From: DATAXS01 sp036266715
GTDB taxonomy: Bacteria > Patescibacteriota > Minisyncoccia > UBA6257 > 2-01-FULL-56-20
Reading direction: 5' to 3'
Length of the DNA: 20,110 nucleotides
NCBI GenBank assembly: GCA_036266715.1
Contig: DATAXS010000003.1
Span: 1 to 20,110, forward strand
Shown: in pieces, positions 12,198-19,765 of the stretch
Layout of the letters: each line of letters starts with the position of its first letter
Numbering within the stretch: the stretch's first letter is position 1
Translations under genes and position numbers: made by a program
Notes under the pieces: model-generated
Databases searched by the model: none
Seen by the model: the letters and a program-made list of their open reading frames with translations, nothing else
What the model was told of the DNA's origin: nothing

Positions 12198-14597
12198 ATG
12201 ATCGTTCTGCTTGTTATTATCGCCGCGATAATGGTGGCGATCGCCGCGTATTTTCTTGCCCGCTTGAACGCCCGCGCCCGCTTTGCTTCGTCGCTCAACA
12301 CTTCGGTTTTTTTGATAAAGGTCCCGCGGCCGGACGCAGGCGCATCGGCCAGCGGCGCGGCGGGGGGCGGGGAGAATAAAGATTTTAAATCCGAGCTCGC
12401 GCATTTTGAACAACTACTCGCAAGCTTTGCGGCGCTCAAAAACGCTTTTACGTTTGAAGTTGCCGTGCCCCACGTGGGAGAAGAGATCCACTTTTATTTG
12501 ACCGTGCCAAAGTTTTCACGCGAAGTGGCGGCGAAGCAGATACAGTCGCTTTGGAATGGCGCGAACGTGGAAGAAATGGCAGATGATTTTAATATTTTTA
12601 ATGCGCACGGCGTGACCGCCGCGGCCTTCGTAAAGCAAAAAGAACATTATGGGTTGCCCGTGCGCACATATACAGAGCTCGGCATTGATTCTTTTGAGTC
12701 CATCGTGGGCGCATTCGCCAAGATAAACGAGATTGGCGAAGGAGCAGCGATGCAGGTCATCATGCGGCCGGCATCATCGGGCGTTAAAAAAGAGATACAG
12801 CACGCGGTGGGGAGATTGAAGAAGGGCGAAAAGTTTGAAAAGGTGTTCCGCAGCGCCCTACCCGGCTCGCTTGAGGAGGTGGGCGAAGTGTTCAACCCAA
12901 AAACAAAAGAAGACAAAAAAGAAGAAAAAGAAGAGCGCGTGGTGGACGAGGAGGCCGTGAAGGCCCTTCAGGCAAAGATGATGAAGCCGCTTTTTTATGT
13001 GAACGTGCGTCTGGTCGCGTCCGCCGGTTCGCAGTTCCAGGCAAACGATATTCTGGACGGCTTGGCGGCGGGATTTAGCCAGTTCGCGAGCCCCGCACGC
13101 AACGAATTCCGCATCATCAAGCCGCGGAACCCGGACAAGCTCATTCGGGAATTTATCTACCGCAATTTTGAGACAAGCGAATCAATGACGCTCTCTTCCG
13201 AAGAGATTACGAGCTTTTACCATTTGCCGATCGCGTCCACCGAAACCCCGCGCGTAAAGTGGCTCAAGGCCAAAGAAGCTCCGCCACCGGAAAATCTGCC
13301 CAAGCAGGGATTGCTTTTGGGCGAAGCGGTTTTCCGGGGCGTGGCGAAGCCCGTTTATCTTACGGATGACGACCGCCGCCGGCACCTCTACGTGGTTGGG
13401 CAAACAGGAACCGGCAAATCCACGTTTTTGGGCAATACGGTGATAGAAGATATCCAGGCCGGCAAGGGCGTCGCCATTATTGACCCGCACGGTGACCTCG
13501 TGGAAAACGCGCTTGGTTTTGTGCCGCCCTCGCGCCTGGACGATGTTATTTATTTTGACCCCGGTGATCTCTCGCGCCCGCTCGGACTCAATATGCTGGA
13601 CTTCAACTTTAACCGGCCGGAGGAAAAGACGTTCATCGTGAACGAGATGCAAAGCATTTTCAACAAACTTTTCCCGCCGGAAACGATGGGGCCGATGTTT
13701 GAGCAGTACATGCGGAACGCATTGCTCCTTTTGATGGAAGACATGCCGAACGAACCGGCCACGCTTGTGGAAATGCCACGGCTCTTTACCGACACGCAGT
13801 ATCGCTTGCGGAAGTTGGAGCGCATTCGCAATCCGGTGGTGGTGGACTTTTGGACGAAGGAGGCGGCAAAGGCGACAGGCGAAGGTTCTTTGTCCAACAT
13901 GGCGCCGTACATCACGTCCAAGTTTAATAACTTTATTTCGAACGATTATATGCGGCCCATCATCGGCCAGGTAAAATCATCGTTCAATTTCCGGGAGGCA
14001 ATGGATTCCGGAAAAATTTTGCTCATCAATTTGAGCAAGGGGAAGATAGGGGACATTAACGCGGGCTTGCTTGGCATGGTCTTTGCCGGGAAGATCCTCA
14101 TGGCCGCGCTTTCCCGCGTGGATATTGCGGATGCCGGCAAGCGGCGCGATTTCAATCTCTATATAGACGAGTTCCAGAACTTTACGACCGATTCCATTGC
14201 GACCATCTTGTCCGAGGCGCGCAAATATCGGTTGAACCTCACGATGGCGCACCAGTTCATCGCCCAGCTTACGGACAACATCAAGAACGCCGTGTTTGGG
14301 AACGTGGGTTCCATGCTCGTCTTCCGCGTGGGCGTGACCGATGCCGAATTCTTAGTAAAACAATTTGAACCGGTCTTCAACCAGGGCGACCTCTTGAATA
14401 TTGACAACCTGAACGCATATGCAAAATTGCTTATTGGCGGGCAAACTTCGCGGCCGTTCAATTTGCGCGTGGGCACCACGTCATGGGGTGGCGGCAATCG
14501 CGACCTTGCGGCAAAGCTCAAGGAATATTCGCGGATGAAATATGGCCAGGACAGGCAGGCGATTGAGGAGGGGATTTATAAGAGGCTGAGAGAGTAA
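12198..14597 (+). CDS. VirD4/TraG-type (HerA/FtsK superfamily) membrane ATPase
   Basis: This 799-residue protein has one N-terminal membrane helix (about 2-21), a long family-specific region (about 60-370) with a highly charged KTKEDKKEEKEE linker near 235-250, and a C-terminal RecA-like motor. Walker A is VGQTGTGKST (about 399-408), a DPHGD motif follows, and Walker B is LYIDEFQ (about 654-660) with the AHQF sensor-like motif after it. The architecture matches the type IV coupling-protein/TraG-D family, which pumps DNA through membranes. No relaxase, VirB4, pilin or mating-channel genes are nearby, so conjugation is not supported. A stand-alone role in DNA uptake, chromosome handling or protein export is possible. 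The motor motifs are intact. The start at 12198 has no SD but has a -10 box 6 bases upstream. Confidence 0.85.
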   Translation: MIVLLVIIAAIMVAIAAYFLARLNARARFASSLNTSVFLIKVPRPDAGASASGAAGGGENKDFKSELAHFEQLLASFAALKNAFTFEVAVPHVGEEIHFYLTVPKFSREVAAKQIQSLWNGANVEEMADDFNIFNAHGVTAAAFVKQKEHYGLPVRTYTELGIDSFESIVGAFAKINEIGEGAAMQVIMRPASSGVKKEIQHAVGRLKKGEKFEKVFRSALPGSLEEVGEVFNPKTKEDKKEEKEERVVDEEAVKALQAKMMKPLFYVNVRLVASAGSQFQANDILDGLAAGFSQFASPARNEFRIIKPRNPDKLIREFIYRNFETSESMTLSSEEITSFYHLPIASTETPRVKWLKAKEAPPPENLPKQGLLLGEAVFRGVAKPVYLTDDDRRRHLYVVGQTGTGKSTFLGNTVIEDIQAGKGVAIIDPHGDLVENALGFVPPSRLDDVIYFDPGDLSRPLGLNMLDFNFNRPEEKTFIVNEMQSIFNKLFPPETMGPMFEQYMRNALLLLMEDMPNEPATLVEMPRLFTDTQYRLRKLERIRNPVVVDFWTKEAAKATGEGSLSNMAPYITSKFNNFISNDYMRPIIGQVKSSFNFREAMDSGKILLINLSKGKIGDINAGLLGMVFAGKILMAALSRVDIADAGKRRDFNLYIDEFQNFTTDSIATILSEARKYRLNLTMAHQFIAQLTDNIKNAVFGNVGSMLVFRVGVTDAEFLVKQFEPVFNQGDLLNIDNLNAYAKLLIGGQTSRPFNLRVGTTSWGGGNRDLAAKLKEYSRMKYGQDRQAIEEGIYKRLRE

Positions 14598-14628
14598 AAA
14601 ATAAAAGATCTGGCACGCGAACGTATAC

Positions 14629-14656
14629 TTGACATATATATAATATCTGGTATAAT
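14629..14656 (+). promoter_or_regulatory. Strong promoter of the 14695-14907 gene
   Basis: A perfect TTGACA (14629-14634), 16-base spacer and perfect TATAAT (14651-14656) form the strongest promoter in the window. Transcription should start near 14663, giving a leader of about 30 bases. Confidence 0.85.
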
Positions 14657-14694
14657 CCTATTAGGAGTCAAATCAACAACTGAGGGGTAATGCC

Positions 14695-14907
14695 ATGTGC
14701 CAGCTGAAGGAGCTTCTTCCCGGCCAGTTTTTTGTCCCGACGGTGATTCAGAACAGGAACAAGATATCGCCGCGGGTGTATATGCGGGTCTATCATCCTC
14801 GTGGTAATGCCCGCCGCGCCTTCAGACACGGCAGGCCTGGCCCACTCCTCAGGCTTCCAATCACGATCCCCGTCATGGAAGTTCATGGGCCCCAGCGACC
14901 ATCTTGA
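14695..14907 (+). CDS. Hypothetical small basic protein, stand-alone cassette D
   Basis: This 70-residue, strongly basic protein (many Arg, few acidic residues) has no membrane segment. It is not recognised. The first part (LKELLPGQFFVP then VYMRVYHP) resembles the general pattern of short beta-rich proteins that begin with a 'LxPGxxF' turn, but this is weak. The start is set by GAGGGG (14682-14687), seven bases before the ATG. A consensus promoter and a hairpin terminator flank it. The opposite-strand frame over the same bases (14668-14886) is rejected because the signals point to the plus strand. It may be an RNA- or DNA-binding peptide on the basis of charge only. Confidence 0.6.
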   Translation: MCQLKELLPGQFFVPTVIQNRNKISPRVYMRVYHPRGNARRAFRHGRPGPLLRLPITIPVMEVHGPQRPS

Positions 14908-14928
14908 TGTACTTTGGGGTTAGCATCA

Positions 14929-14969
14929 TCTCCGGGTGAAGCACCACGCTTTATCCGGAGATTTTTATT
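14929..14969 (+). terminator. Terminator of the 14695-14907 gene
   Basis: TCTCCGG (14929-14935) pairs with CCGGAGA (14955-14961), with a second inner stem AAGC/GCTT (14939-14942 with 14948-14951), followed by a T-rich tail (14962-14970). It lies between two convergent genes; the minus side lacks a T-run. Confidence 0.75.
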
Positions 14970-14987
14970 TAAATAGTTTAGTGATTT

Positions 14988-16265
14988 CTACTGCATCCAA
15001 ACCCTGAGCGCCGTCCAAAGCGACATCACAGACCAGAGATAATCCAGCTCAATAAACTTCTTAAAGACTATTGCGGGCCAACCGGAAAAGACGAATGGAC
15101 CGAACTTTGCGACCGCCCAGCCTTCGCCAATGGGAATGACGTAGGGATATTCCACGGGCGTGTAATTTTTCAAAGCGGGTGCATAGGCAGCACGCTCAAT
15201 TTTCTTTATTTCTTCCACCACGTTGTGCGCCGCAACCGCGCCTTCGTCAATGGCCGCGCGCGCAACGGCGGGCACCGGGCGGTTTGTTTTGGGATTCATA
15301 AAACAAACGGAGTCGCCGATCGCATAGACCATCGGGTAGAGCTTGAGATCCGGCGTCGCGGGCAGGCAGATCATGTCGCTCTTGGCGAGCGGTTTCCCGT
15401 GCGGCTCTTTGGTGAGCGGAAGTTGGGTCACCATGTCGGGCGTCCGGATGCCGCCGGTCCAGACAAAAACATCAAAAGGGATCTTTTTGCCGCCATCAAG
15501 CGAAATTTCTTTTGGCGCAACGCTCACGATCTTCCCGGCTGTCATGACCTCCACGCCGAGTTTGGCAAGTCGCGCCGCGGCAATCTTCGTCACGCGCGCA
15601 TCAAGGCCGGGCAAAAGCGTGGGCATGGCCTCCAGGAGCCCCACGCTCACCTTGGACGCACCCGCGCGGTTGGCCCACAAGCGGATTTCTCCCGCAAGTT
15701 CGCAGCCGTTTGCTCCGCCGCCGCCCACCACGATCTTTACCTCGCCGCCTTTCCCAAATGCATTTGAGATCGCCTCCCGCACCGCCATGGCCTGCTCAAT
15801 GCTTTTCATCTGCAATGCATTTTCTTTCAACCCGGAAATGCCGAAAAAATTTGTTTCCGAGCCGAGCGCGATCACGAGGAAGTCGGCCCTCAATTCTTCG
15901 CCGGTCTTAAGATGGACGTCGCCGTTCGGAAGGTCAAGCGCCGCAATTTCGTTTTGCACAAAGCGGATTGGTAGCCCTTTTATGAGCGAAGAGATATCGT
16001 AGGTGCACACATTTTCTATCTTCCCGTGCGGGGAGTTGCTTGGTCCTGCCGCTGCTTCGTAGAGGAGGGGCGTATAAAGCTGGCAATCGTTTTTGTCCAC
16101 CAGCACCACGTCATATTTGGCAAGCAAATTTGCGGCGCGCAATCCCTTTGCAATATCCATTGCCGCACGAAGTCCGCCAAAGCCGGCACCGAGGACAACA
16201 ATGTTCTTTTTAGGCACCGGCGGTGCGGGTGCAACGCTCGGGGCGAGTGCTACTGGAATTGGCAT
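14988..16265 (-). CDS. ndh: Type II NADH dehydrogenase-like FAD oxidoreductase
   Basis: This 425-residue two-dinucleotide-fold flavoprotein fits the NDH-2 family, which passes electrons from NADH to quinone without pumping protons. The FAD motif GAGFGG is at 26-31, the NAD motif GGGGANGCE at 181-189, and YAIGDS, contacting FAD, at about 311-316. The C-terminus (about 375-425) is aromatic and hydrophobic, as in the amphipathic membrane-binding end of NDH-2. A proline/alanine-rich N-terminal extension (1-18) is unusual. No other respiratory genes are here, so the electron acceptor is not known. Sulfide:quinone reductase-like roles are less likely, because the cysteines typical of that family are not apparent. 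The ATG at 16265 is 6 bases from a TAGAAT box; no SD. Confidence 0.88.
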   Translation of the reverse strand: MPIPVALAPSVAPAPPVPKKNIVVLGAGFGGLRAAMDIAKGLRAANLLAKYDVVLVDKNDCQLYTPLLYEAAAGPSNSPHGKIENVCTYDISSLIKGLPIRFVQNEIAALDLPNGDVHLKTGEELRADFLVIALGSETNFFGISGLKENALQMKSIEQAMAVREAISNAFGKGGEVKIVVGGGGANGCELAGEIRLWANRAGASKVSVGLLEAMPTLLPGLDARVTKIAAARLAKLGVEVMTAGKIVSVAPKEISLDGGKKIPFDVFVWTGGIRTPDMVTQLPLTKEPHGKPLAKSDMICLPATPDLKLYPMVYAIGDSVCFMNPKTNRPVPAVARAAIDEGAVAAHNVVEEIKKIERAAYAPALKNYTPVEYPYVIPIGEGWAVAKFGPFVFSGWPAIVFKKFIELDYLWSVMSLWTALRVWMQ

Positions 16266-16271
16266 AGTTTT

Positions 16272-16296
16272 ATTCTACGGCTTTTTCCAGTAAAAT
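16272..16296. promoter_or_regulatory. Divergent ndh-pgk promoter region
   Basis: On the minus strand TAGAAT (16272-16277) is 6 bases from the ndh ATG (16265). On the plus strand TAAAAT (16291-16296) is 9 bases from the pgk ATG (16306). The -35 boxes of each would overlap the other promoter and are weak. Both transcripts would be leaderless or nearly so, and simultaneous initiation is probably hindered. Confidence 0.5.
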
Positions 16297-16305
16297 GAAG
16301 TGCAT

Positions 16306-17400
16306 ATGGCGATCAAGTACCTTTCTGCAACACCAGCTGCTCGGCTGCGCGGCACGGCACTCCTGCGGCTCGACTTTAACACAGAAGATAATTGGCGGAT
16401 GGTGGCGGTGCTCCCGACCATCAAATTATTGCTCAAAACCTCGGCAAAGATCGTGATTGTGAGCCACAAAGGCAGACCGGCTGGCGTCCAAAGGAAGTTT
16501 AGTTTGCGGAAAAACGCCGGAACGCTCTCGCGCTTGTTAAAACGCAAGCTCTTCTTTATGCCGCACTTCCAGTTTGCTCAAATCAAGAAGCAGATTGAAG
16601 CCGCGCCAAAGGGTTCTATCTTTCTTTTGGAGAATCTAAGATTTTTGAAGGGCGAGGAGGCGAACGATGCCGCGCTCGCCAAACAGCTTGCCTCACTCGC
16701 CGATTTCTACGTAAACGACGCTTTTGCGGTTTCCCATCGCGCGAATGCGTCCGTGGTCGCCATAACAAAATTTTTGCCGCACTATGCCGGCTTGGAGTTG
16801 GAAAGCGAGATAACATCACTTTCGCGCGCGATGCTGCAGCCCAAGCACCCGCTTGTCATGATCCTCGGCGGCGCAAAGGCGGCGGACAAGCTTGGCATCA
16901 TCAAATATTTTAAAAGCAAAACCGATTGGTTCCTGCTCGGCGGCGGTCCCGCAAACACGATTCTTGCCATGAAGGGGATGGACGTGAAGAGATCCGTACG
17001 CGATACGAACACGAAGGACCTCGGCGCGCTCAAACCGCTTCTCAAATGGCCGAAGGTCATTTTGCCGACGGATTTTGTGTGGCATAACGACCGGATGCTG
17101 GACCTTGGGCCCAAGAGCGTTGCCGCATTTGCGCAAAAGATTGCGGGCGCACGGACCATCGTGTGGAGCGGCCCGCTTGGCGCCATTGAAACGACAAGGT
17201 TCGCCCGCGCGAGCGTGGCCATTGCCCGCGCCGTCATAAAAAACAAAAAGGCATTTTCCGTTGCGGGCGGCGGGGAGACGGTGATGTTTCTGAAGCAATA
17301 CGGCCTGGATAAAAAGTTCAGTTTTATTTCCACGGGCGGCGGTGCCATGGTGGATTTCCTCGGTGGCAAGAAGTTGCCGGGGATAGAAGCATTAAAATGA
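16306..17400 (+). CDS. pgk: Phosphoglycerate kinase
   Basis: Pgk converts 1,3-bisphosphoglycerate and ADP to 3-phosphoglycerate and ATP in glycolysis. The 364-residue protein is shorter than the usual 390-415. Substrate-binding R21-x-D23-F-N25 and SHKGRP (53-58), LLENLRF, NDAFAVSHRANAS, GGAKAADKL, WSGPLGAIE, GGGETV and STGGGAMVDFLGGKKLPG follow in order. Several positions are divergent (for example SHKGRP for SHLGRP), but the catalytic and nucleotide-binding residues seem kept. The ATG at 16306 is preferred to an in-frame GTG at 16300, because the -10 box is closer to leaderless spacing. It overlaps the next gene by 4 bases (ATGA). Confidence 0.94.
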   Translation: MAIKYLSATPAARLRGTALLRLDFNTEDNWRMVAVLPTIKLLLKTSAKIVIVSHKGRPAGVQRKFSLRKNAGTLSRLLKRKLFFMPHFQFAQIKKQIEAAPKGSIFLLENLRFLKGEEANDAALAKQLASLADFYVNDAFAVSHRANASVVAITKFLPHYAGLELESEITSLSRAMLQPKHPLVMILGGAKAADKLGIIKYFKSKTDWFLLGGGPANTILAMKGMDVKRSVRDTNTKDLGALKPLLKWPKVILPTDFVWHNDRMLDLGPKSVAAFAQKIAGARTIVWSGPLGAIETTRFARASVAIARAVIKNKKAFSVAGGGETVMFLKQYGLDKKFSFISTGGGAMVDFLGGKKLPGIEALK

Positions 17401-18335
17401 AATACGATATTTATTTTCACAACGATTTTGACGGCCGCGCCTCGGCGGCCATCATGCTCGCGTTTTTGGAGAATCGCGGCGACACCATTGAGCGTTATAC
17501 CTCCATGACCTACGGCAAGGAAAAGGAGTGGTATAAAGATAATTTTTTCAAAAAAGGTAATCCGGCGATTGTGGTTGATTTTACGTATCATCCGAAGGCC
17601 GCATGGTGGTTTGACCATCACGCGACGGCGTTCAAAAAGCCCGAATGGAGGAAGCATTTTATGCCGGACGCCCAACACCATCTTGAACCGAATTACGCAT
17701 CCTGCGCGCATCTCGTCTACGCGGTGTTAAAAAAGGAATTTTCATGGAACCCGCCAAAGCACTTCGCGAAATTCATTGAGTGGGCCAACAAGATCGACGG
17801 GGCGGGATACCGTTCTGCGCGGGAGACCATCGCCATGAAGGATTCCGGGATATTAATGAACTCATACGTGGAAGCGCTCCCACACACCGAGCGTGAGGAC
17901 AAGCACATGATCCGGCTCATGGCCGAGAAGCCTCTCGATGAGGTCGTGGAGGATCCTCAGATCGCCCGCGCTCTCCGCGGACTCAAAAAGAAAGTTGCGA
18001 AGAGCATGGCGTTCTACAAAAAAAATCTCAAAGTTTTCAAACATTCAACGTTTGTTGATGTTTCGCGCGACCCATTGCACGGCCTTTTGCGCTATGTGCC
18101 TTATTATCTTTATCCCAAAAGCACCTACAGCATTCGCATGAAACAGAAAGGGAAGTTGTGGTACCTTGGCGTTGCGGCGAACCCATGGCGCCGCTCGGCA
18201 AACAAGATGGATTTGGGTTCACTCATGCGCGAATATCACGGCGGCGGCCACAAAGATGTGGGTGCCACGGAGTTTGAGACGCGAGGAGAGGCAATGGAGG
18301 CATTCCAGGAGATAAATACTCTTGTAAATCAATAA
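17397..18335 (+). CDS. DHH/DHHA1-family phosphoesterase
   Basis: This 312-residue protein has metal-binding motifs of the DHH superfamily: HNDFDG (D10, D12), VDF (D61) and FDHH (D73, H74, H75). A C-terminal DHHA1 motif GGGHKDVGATEF lies at about 281-292. Members cleave short oligoribonucleotides (NrnA-like), cyclic dinucleotides or related phosphoesters. The specific substrate cannot be told; no membrane or GGDEF-like part is attached, so it is not GdpP. The first motif has Phe (DFDG) where many have His (DHDG). It overlaps pgk by 4 bases and precedes an RNase H gene by 4 bases, which would suit a role in RNA turnover. No SD. Confidence 0.85.
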   Translation: MKYDIYFHNDFDGRASAAIMLAFLENRGDTIERYTSMTYGKEKEWYKDNFFKKGNPAIVVDFTYHPKAAWWFDHHATAFKKPEWRKHFMPDAQHHLEPNYASCAHLVYAVLKKEFSWNPPKHFAKFIEWANKIDGAGYRSARETIAMKDSGILMNSYVEALPHTEREDKHMIRLMAEKPLDEVVEDPQIARALRGLKKKVAKSMAFYKKNLKVFKHSTFVDVSRDPLHGLLRYVPYYLYPKSTYSIRMKQKGKLWYLGVAANPWRRSANKMDLGSLMREYHGGGHKDVGATEFETRGEAMEAFQEINTLVNQ

Positions 18336-18339
18336 CCAC

Positions 18340-18951
18340 ATGGCGGCCGCACGCAAGAAAAAATACTATGCCTATTTTGTGCCTGCGGGTCCGCACGGCG
18401 TCACGGATGAGTGGGCAGTATGCGAAGGAATGGTGAAGGGGAAGCCCGGCGCGCGGTTCAAGGCGTTTGATAATCGCGCGGAGGCAGAAGAATGGCTTTC
18501 GCGCGGGGCAATGTACGAAGCGAAGCCGCGGCCAAAGCTTGTGCCCGGAATATACTTTGACGCGGGGACGGGCAGGGGCCACGGCGTGGAGATAAGCGTG
18601 ACCGATGAGCAAGGGAAGAATCTTCTCCAAAAGGCGCTGCCTAAAAAAGAGCTTAATAAGTTTGGCAAGCATCTTTTGGAACGGGATGCCACGAATAATT
18701 ATGGTGAGCTGCTTGCGCTCCGCTACGCGCTCCAGATCGCAAAAAAGATGCGCGTAAAGAAAATATTCGGCGACAGCCGCCTTGTGATTGATTACTGGTC
18801 AAAATGGCGCATAAAGCGCAAAGAACTACCGGAAGAAACCGTGACGCTTGCGGAGCAAGTGGCAAAGCTGCGCGAGGCGTTTGAAAAGACGGGCGGCACC
18901 GTGGAGCGCATCCCCGGCGGACACAACCCGGCGGACCTGGGTTTTCATTAA
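18340..18951 (+). CDS. rnhA: Ribonuclease HI with N-terminal hybrid-binding domain
   Basis: This 203-residue protein joins a hybrid-binding (viroplasmin-like) domain (about 7-53, with YYAYFVPAGPHG and KGKPGARFKAF) to an RNase H fold (about 66-203). RNase HI removes RNA from RNA-DNA hybrids such as primers and R-loops. The acidic catalytic set is visible: D74 in IYFDAG, E123 in NNYGELLAL, D145 in FGDSRLV and D199 in HNPADLG. The ATG is four bases after the DHH gene stop, without SD. Start and family are well supported. No terminator was found on its own strand between 18951 and the minus-strand hairpin. Confidence 0.9.
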   Translation: MAAARKKKYYAYFVPAGPHGVTDEWAVCEGMVKGKPGARFKAFDNRAEAEEWLSRGAMYEAKPRPKLVPGIYFDAGTGRGHGVEISVTDEQGKNLLQKALPKKELNKFGKHLLERDATNNYGELLALRYALQIAKKMRVKKIFGDSRLVIDYWSKWRIKRKELPEETVTLAEQVAKLREAFEKTGGTVERIPGGHNPADLGFH

Positions 18952-18965
18952 TAGGGATTTTAAAG

Positions 18966-19009
18966 ATAAAAAAATGGCCGGCGACGATGGGGGAATCGTG
19001 CCGGCCATT
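18966..19009 (-). terminator. Terminator of the XRE regulator gene
   Basis: Read on the minus strand, a 10-bp GC-rich stem (19000-19009 with 18973-18982), extended by a 5-bp inner stem (18995-18999 with 18984-18988) and one bulged base, is followed by a run of seven T (complement of 18968-18974). It lies 5 bases after the regulator stop codon. Confidence 0.88.
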
Positions 19010-19013
19010 GGGG

Positions 19014-19658
19014 TTAGCGCCGTTCGGCGTATCGGATGCTTTCACGCCTCGCAAGGGATCGATCTTGTGGCGACGCATGAGGAGTGGGGGTAGCAACATC
19101 TTCCTCAATTGCGCGGAGTCGGTCAATCACTCTTTGCCGGCTTGGCAAATCGAGTTGGCGCAGGAACGGCCGGAGGCTCTGGATGAACGGGTCTTCGATC
19201 AGATCTTCGTTACAGGTTTCCAAAAGGAAAAAGCGGTTTAGCCCGATGCCGAGCGCTACCGCGATTTTCTCCAATGTGGCAAGGCTCGGCGTCATTCGTC
19301 CGCCTTCGATCCGGGAGAGGTAGGAGCGGGAAACACGGCAGCGCGCTTGGAGTTGGCTCTGCGTTATCCCGCGTGCCTCGCGCAACTGCAAAATCCGTTG
19401 GCCGACGTTTTGCACGATCTCCAAATTCGGCCCGCGAACGTTATTTTTGTCGGGCGTTTGAGGTGGCAGTTCCGGAAGGACAAAGATGGTCTTGGGCGTG
19501 AGCGCGTGGTGGCAGCAGCGACAATTGCCGGTCCGCGTACGATATTGCACCAAGCCGCAGGTGAGACAGCGAGTCGTTTCGCGTTCTAGTTGAGGGTTGG
19601 CGTCGGTGGGATTCCGGTGCAAGAGATCGACATGCGAAGCTACCGATGGTGTTGCCAT
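19014..19658 (-). CDS. XRE-family transcriptional regulator with N-terminal zinc ribbon
   Basis: This 214-residue protein has a four-cysteine zinc-ribbon-like N-terminus (C31-x2-C34 and C46-x2-C49) and an HTH_3 domain (about 83-140) containing ITQSQLQARCRVSRSYLSRIEG, whose second helix is well formed. The C-terminal part (about 150-214) is helical and charged, with no ligand domain identified. The ATG at 19658 has GGAGGT eight bases upstream and its own extended -10 promoter, with a strong terminator at its 3' end. It is read divergently from rnpB. An XRE protein with a ribbon of this type is not a usual part of a minimal genome and could be acquired; that is only an inference. Autoregulation is likely but no operator was identified. 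Confidence 0.85.
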   Translation of the reverse strand: MATPSVASHVDLLHRNPTDANPQLERETTRCLTCGLVQYRTRTGNCRCCHHALTPKTIFVLPELPPQTPDKNNVRGPNLEIVQNVGQRILQLREARGITQSQLQARCRVSRSYLSRIEGGRMTPSLATLEKIAVALGIGLNRFFLLETCNEDLIEDPFIQSLRPFLRQLDLPSRQRVIDRLRAIEEDVATPTPHASPQDRSLARRESIRYAERR

Positions 19659-19709
19659 ATCAGGCGACCTCCACTCCGAGTTTTTATTGTAGTGCCGAAA
19701 TCTAATTAA

Positions 19710-19760
19710 TTTATATCAGCCGGGCGGATATTTGTCAAAATTAAACTGTGGATGTATAAT
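19710..19760. promoter_or_regulatory. Divergent promoters of the XRE regulator and rnpB sharing a -35 core
   Basis: For rnpB: TTGTCA (19732-19737), 17 bases, TATAAT (19755-19760). For the regulator on the minus strand: TTGACA (complement of 19733-19738), 17 bases, extended -10 with TATAAA (complement of 19710-19715). The two -35 boxes are superimposed on opposite strands, offset by one base, in a TTTGTCAAA core. Only one polymerase should be able to occupy the region at once. Confidence 0.85.
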
Positions 19761-19765
19761 ATATT

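Noticed and set aside
12198..14597. The TraG-like ATPase as a sign of an integrated conjugative element.
   Set aside because: No relaxase, integrase, mating-pore genes, attachment-site repeats or tRNA target are visible, and both flanks are ordinary chromosomal genes.
14668..14886. A minus-strand frame of 72 codons over cassette D.
   Set aside because: No promoter or SD serves it, while promoter, SD and terminator all fit the plus strand.
14598..14970. Roughly inverted A/T-rich ends (near 14595-14608 and 14961-14973) around cassette D, resembling terminal inverted repeats.
   Set aside because: The match is only a run of A and T with a few changes and is explained by the terminator tail; no transposase or target duplication is seen.
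16782..17711. A minus-strand frame of 309 codons across pgk and the DHH gene.
   Set aside because: It lies opposite two well-identified genes, crosses their junction and has no signals of its own.
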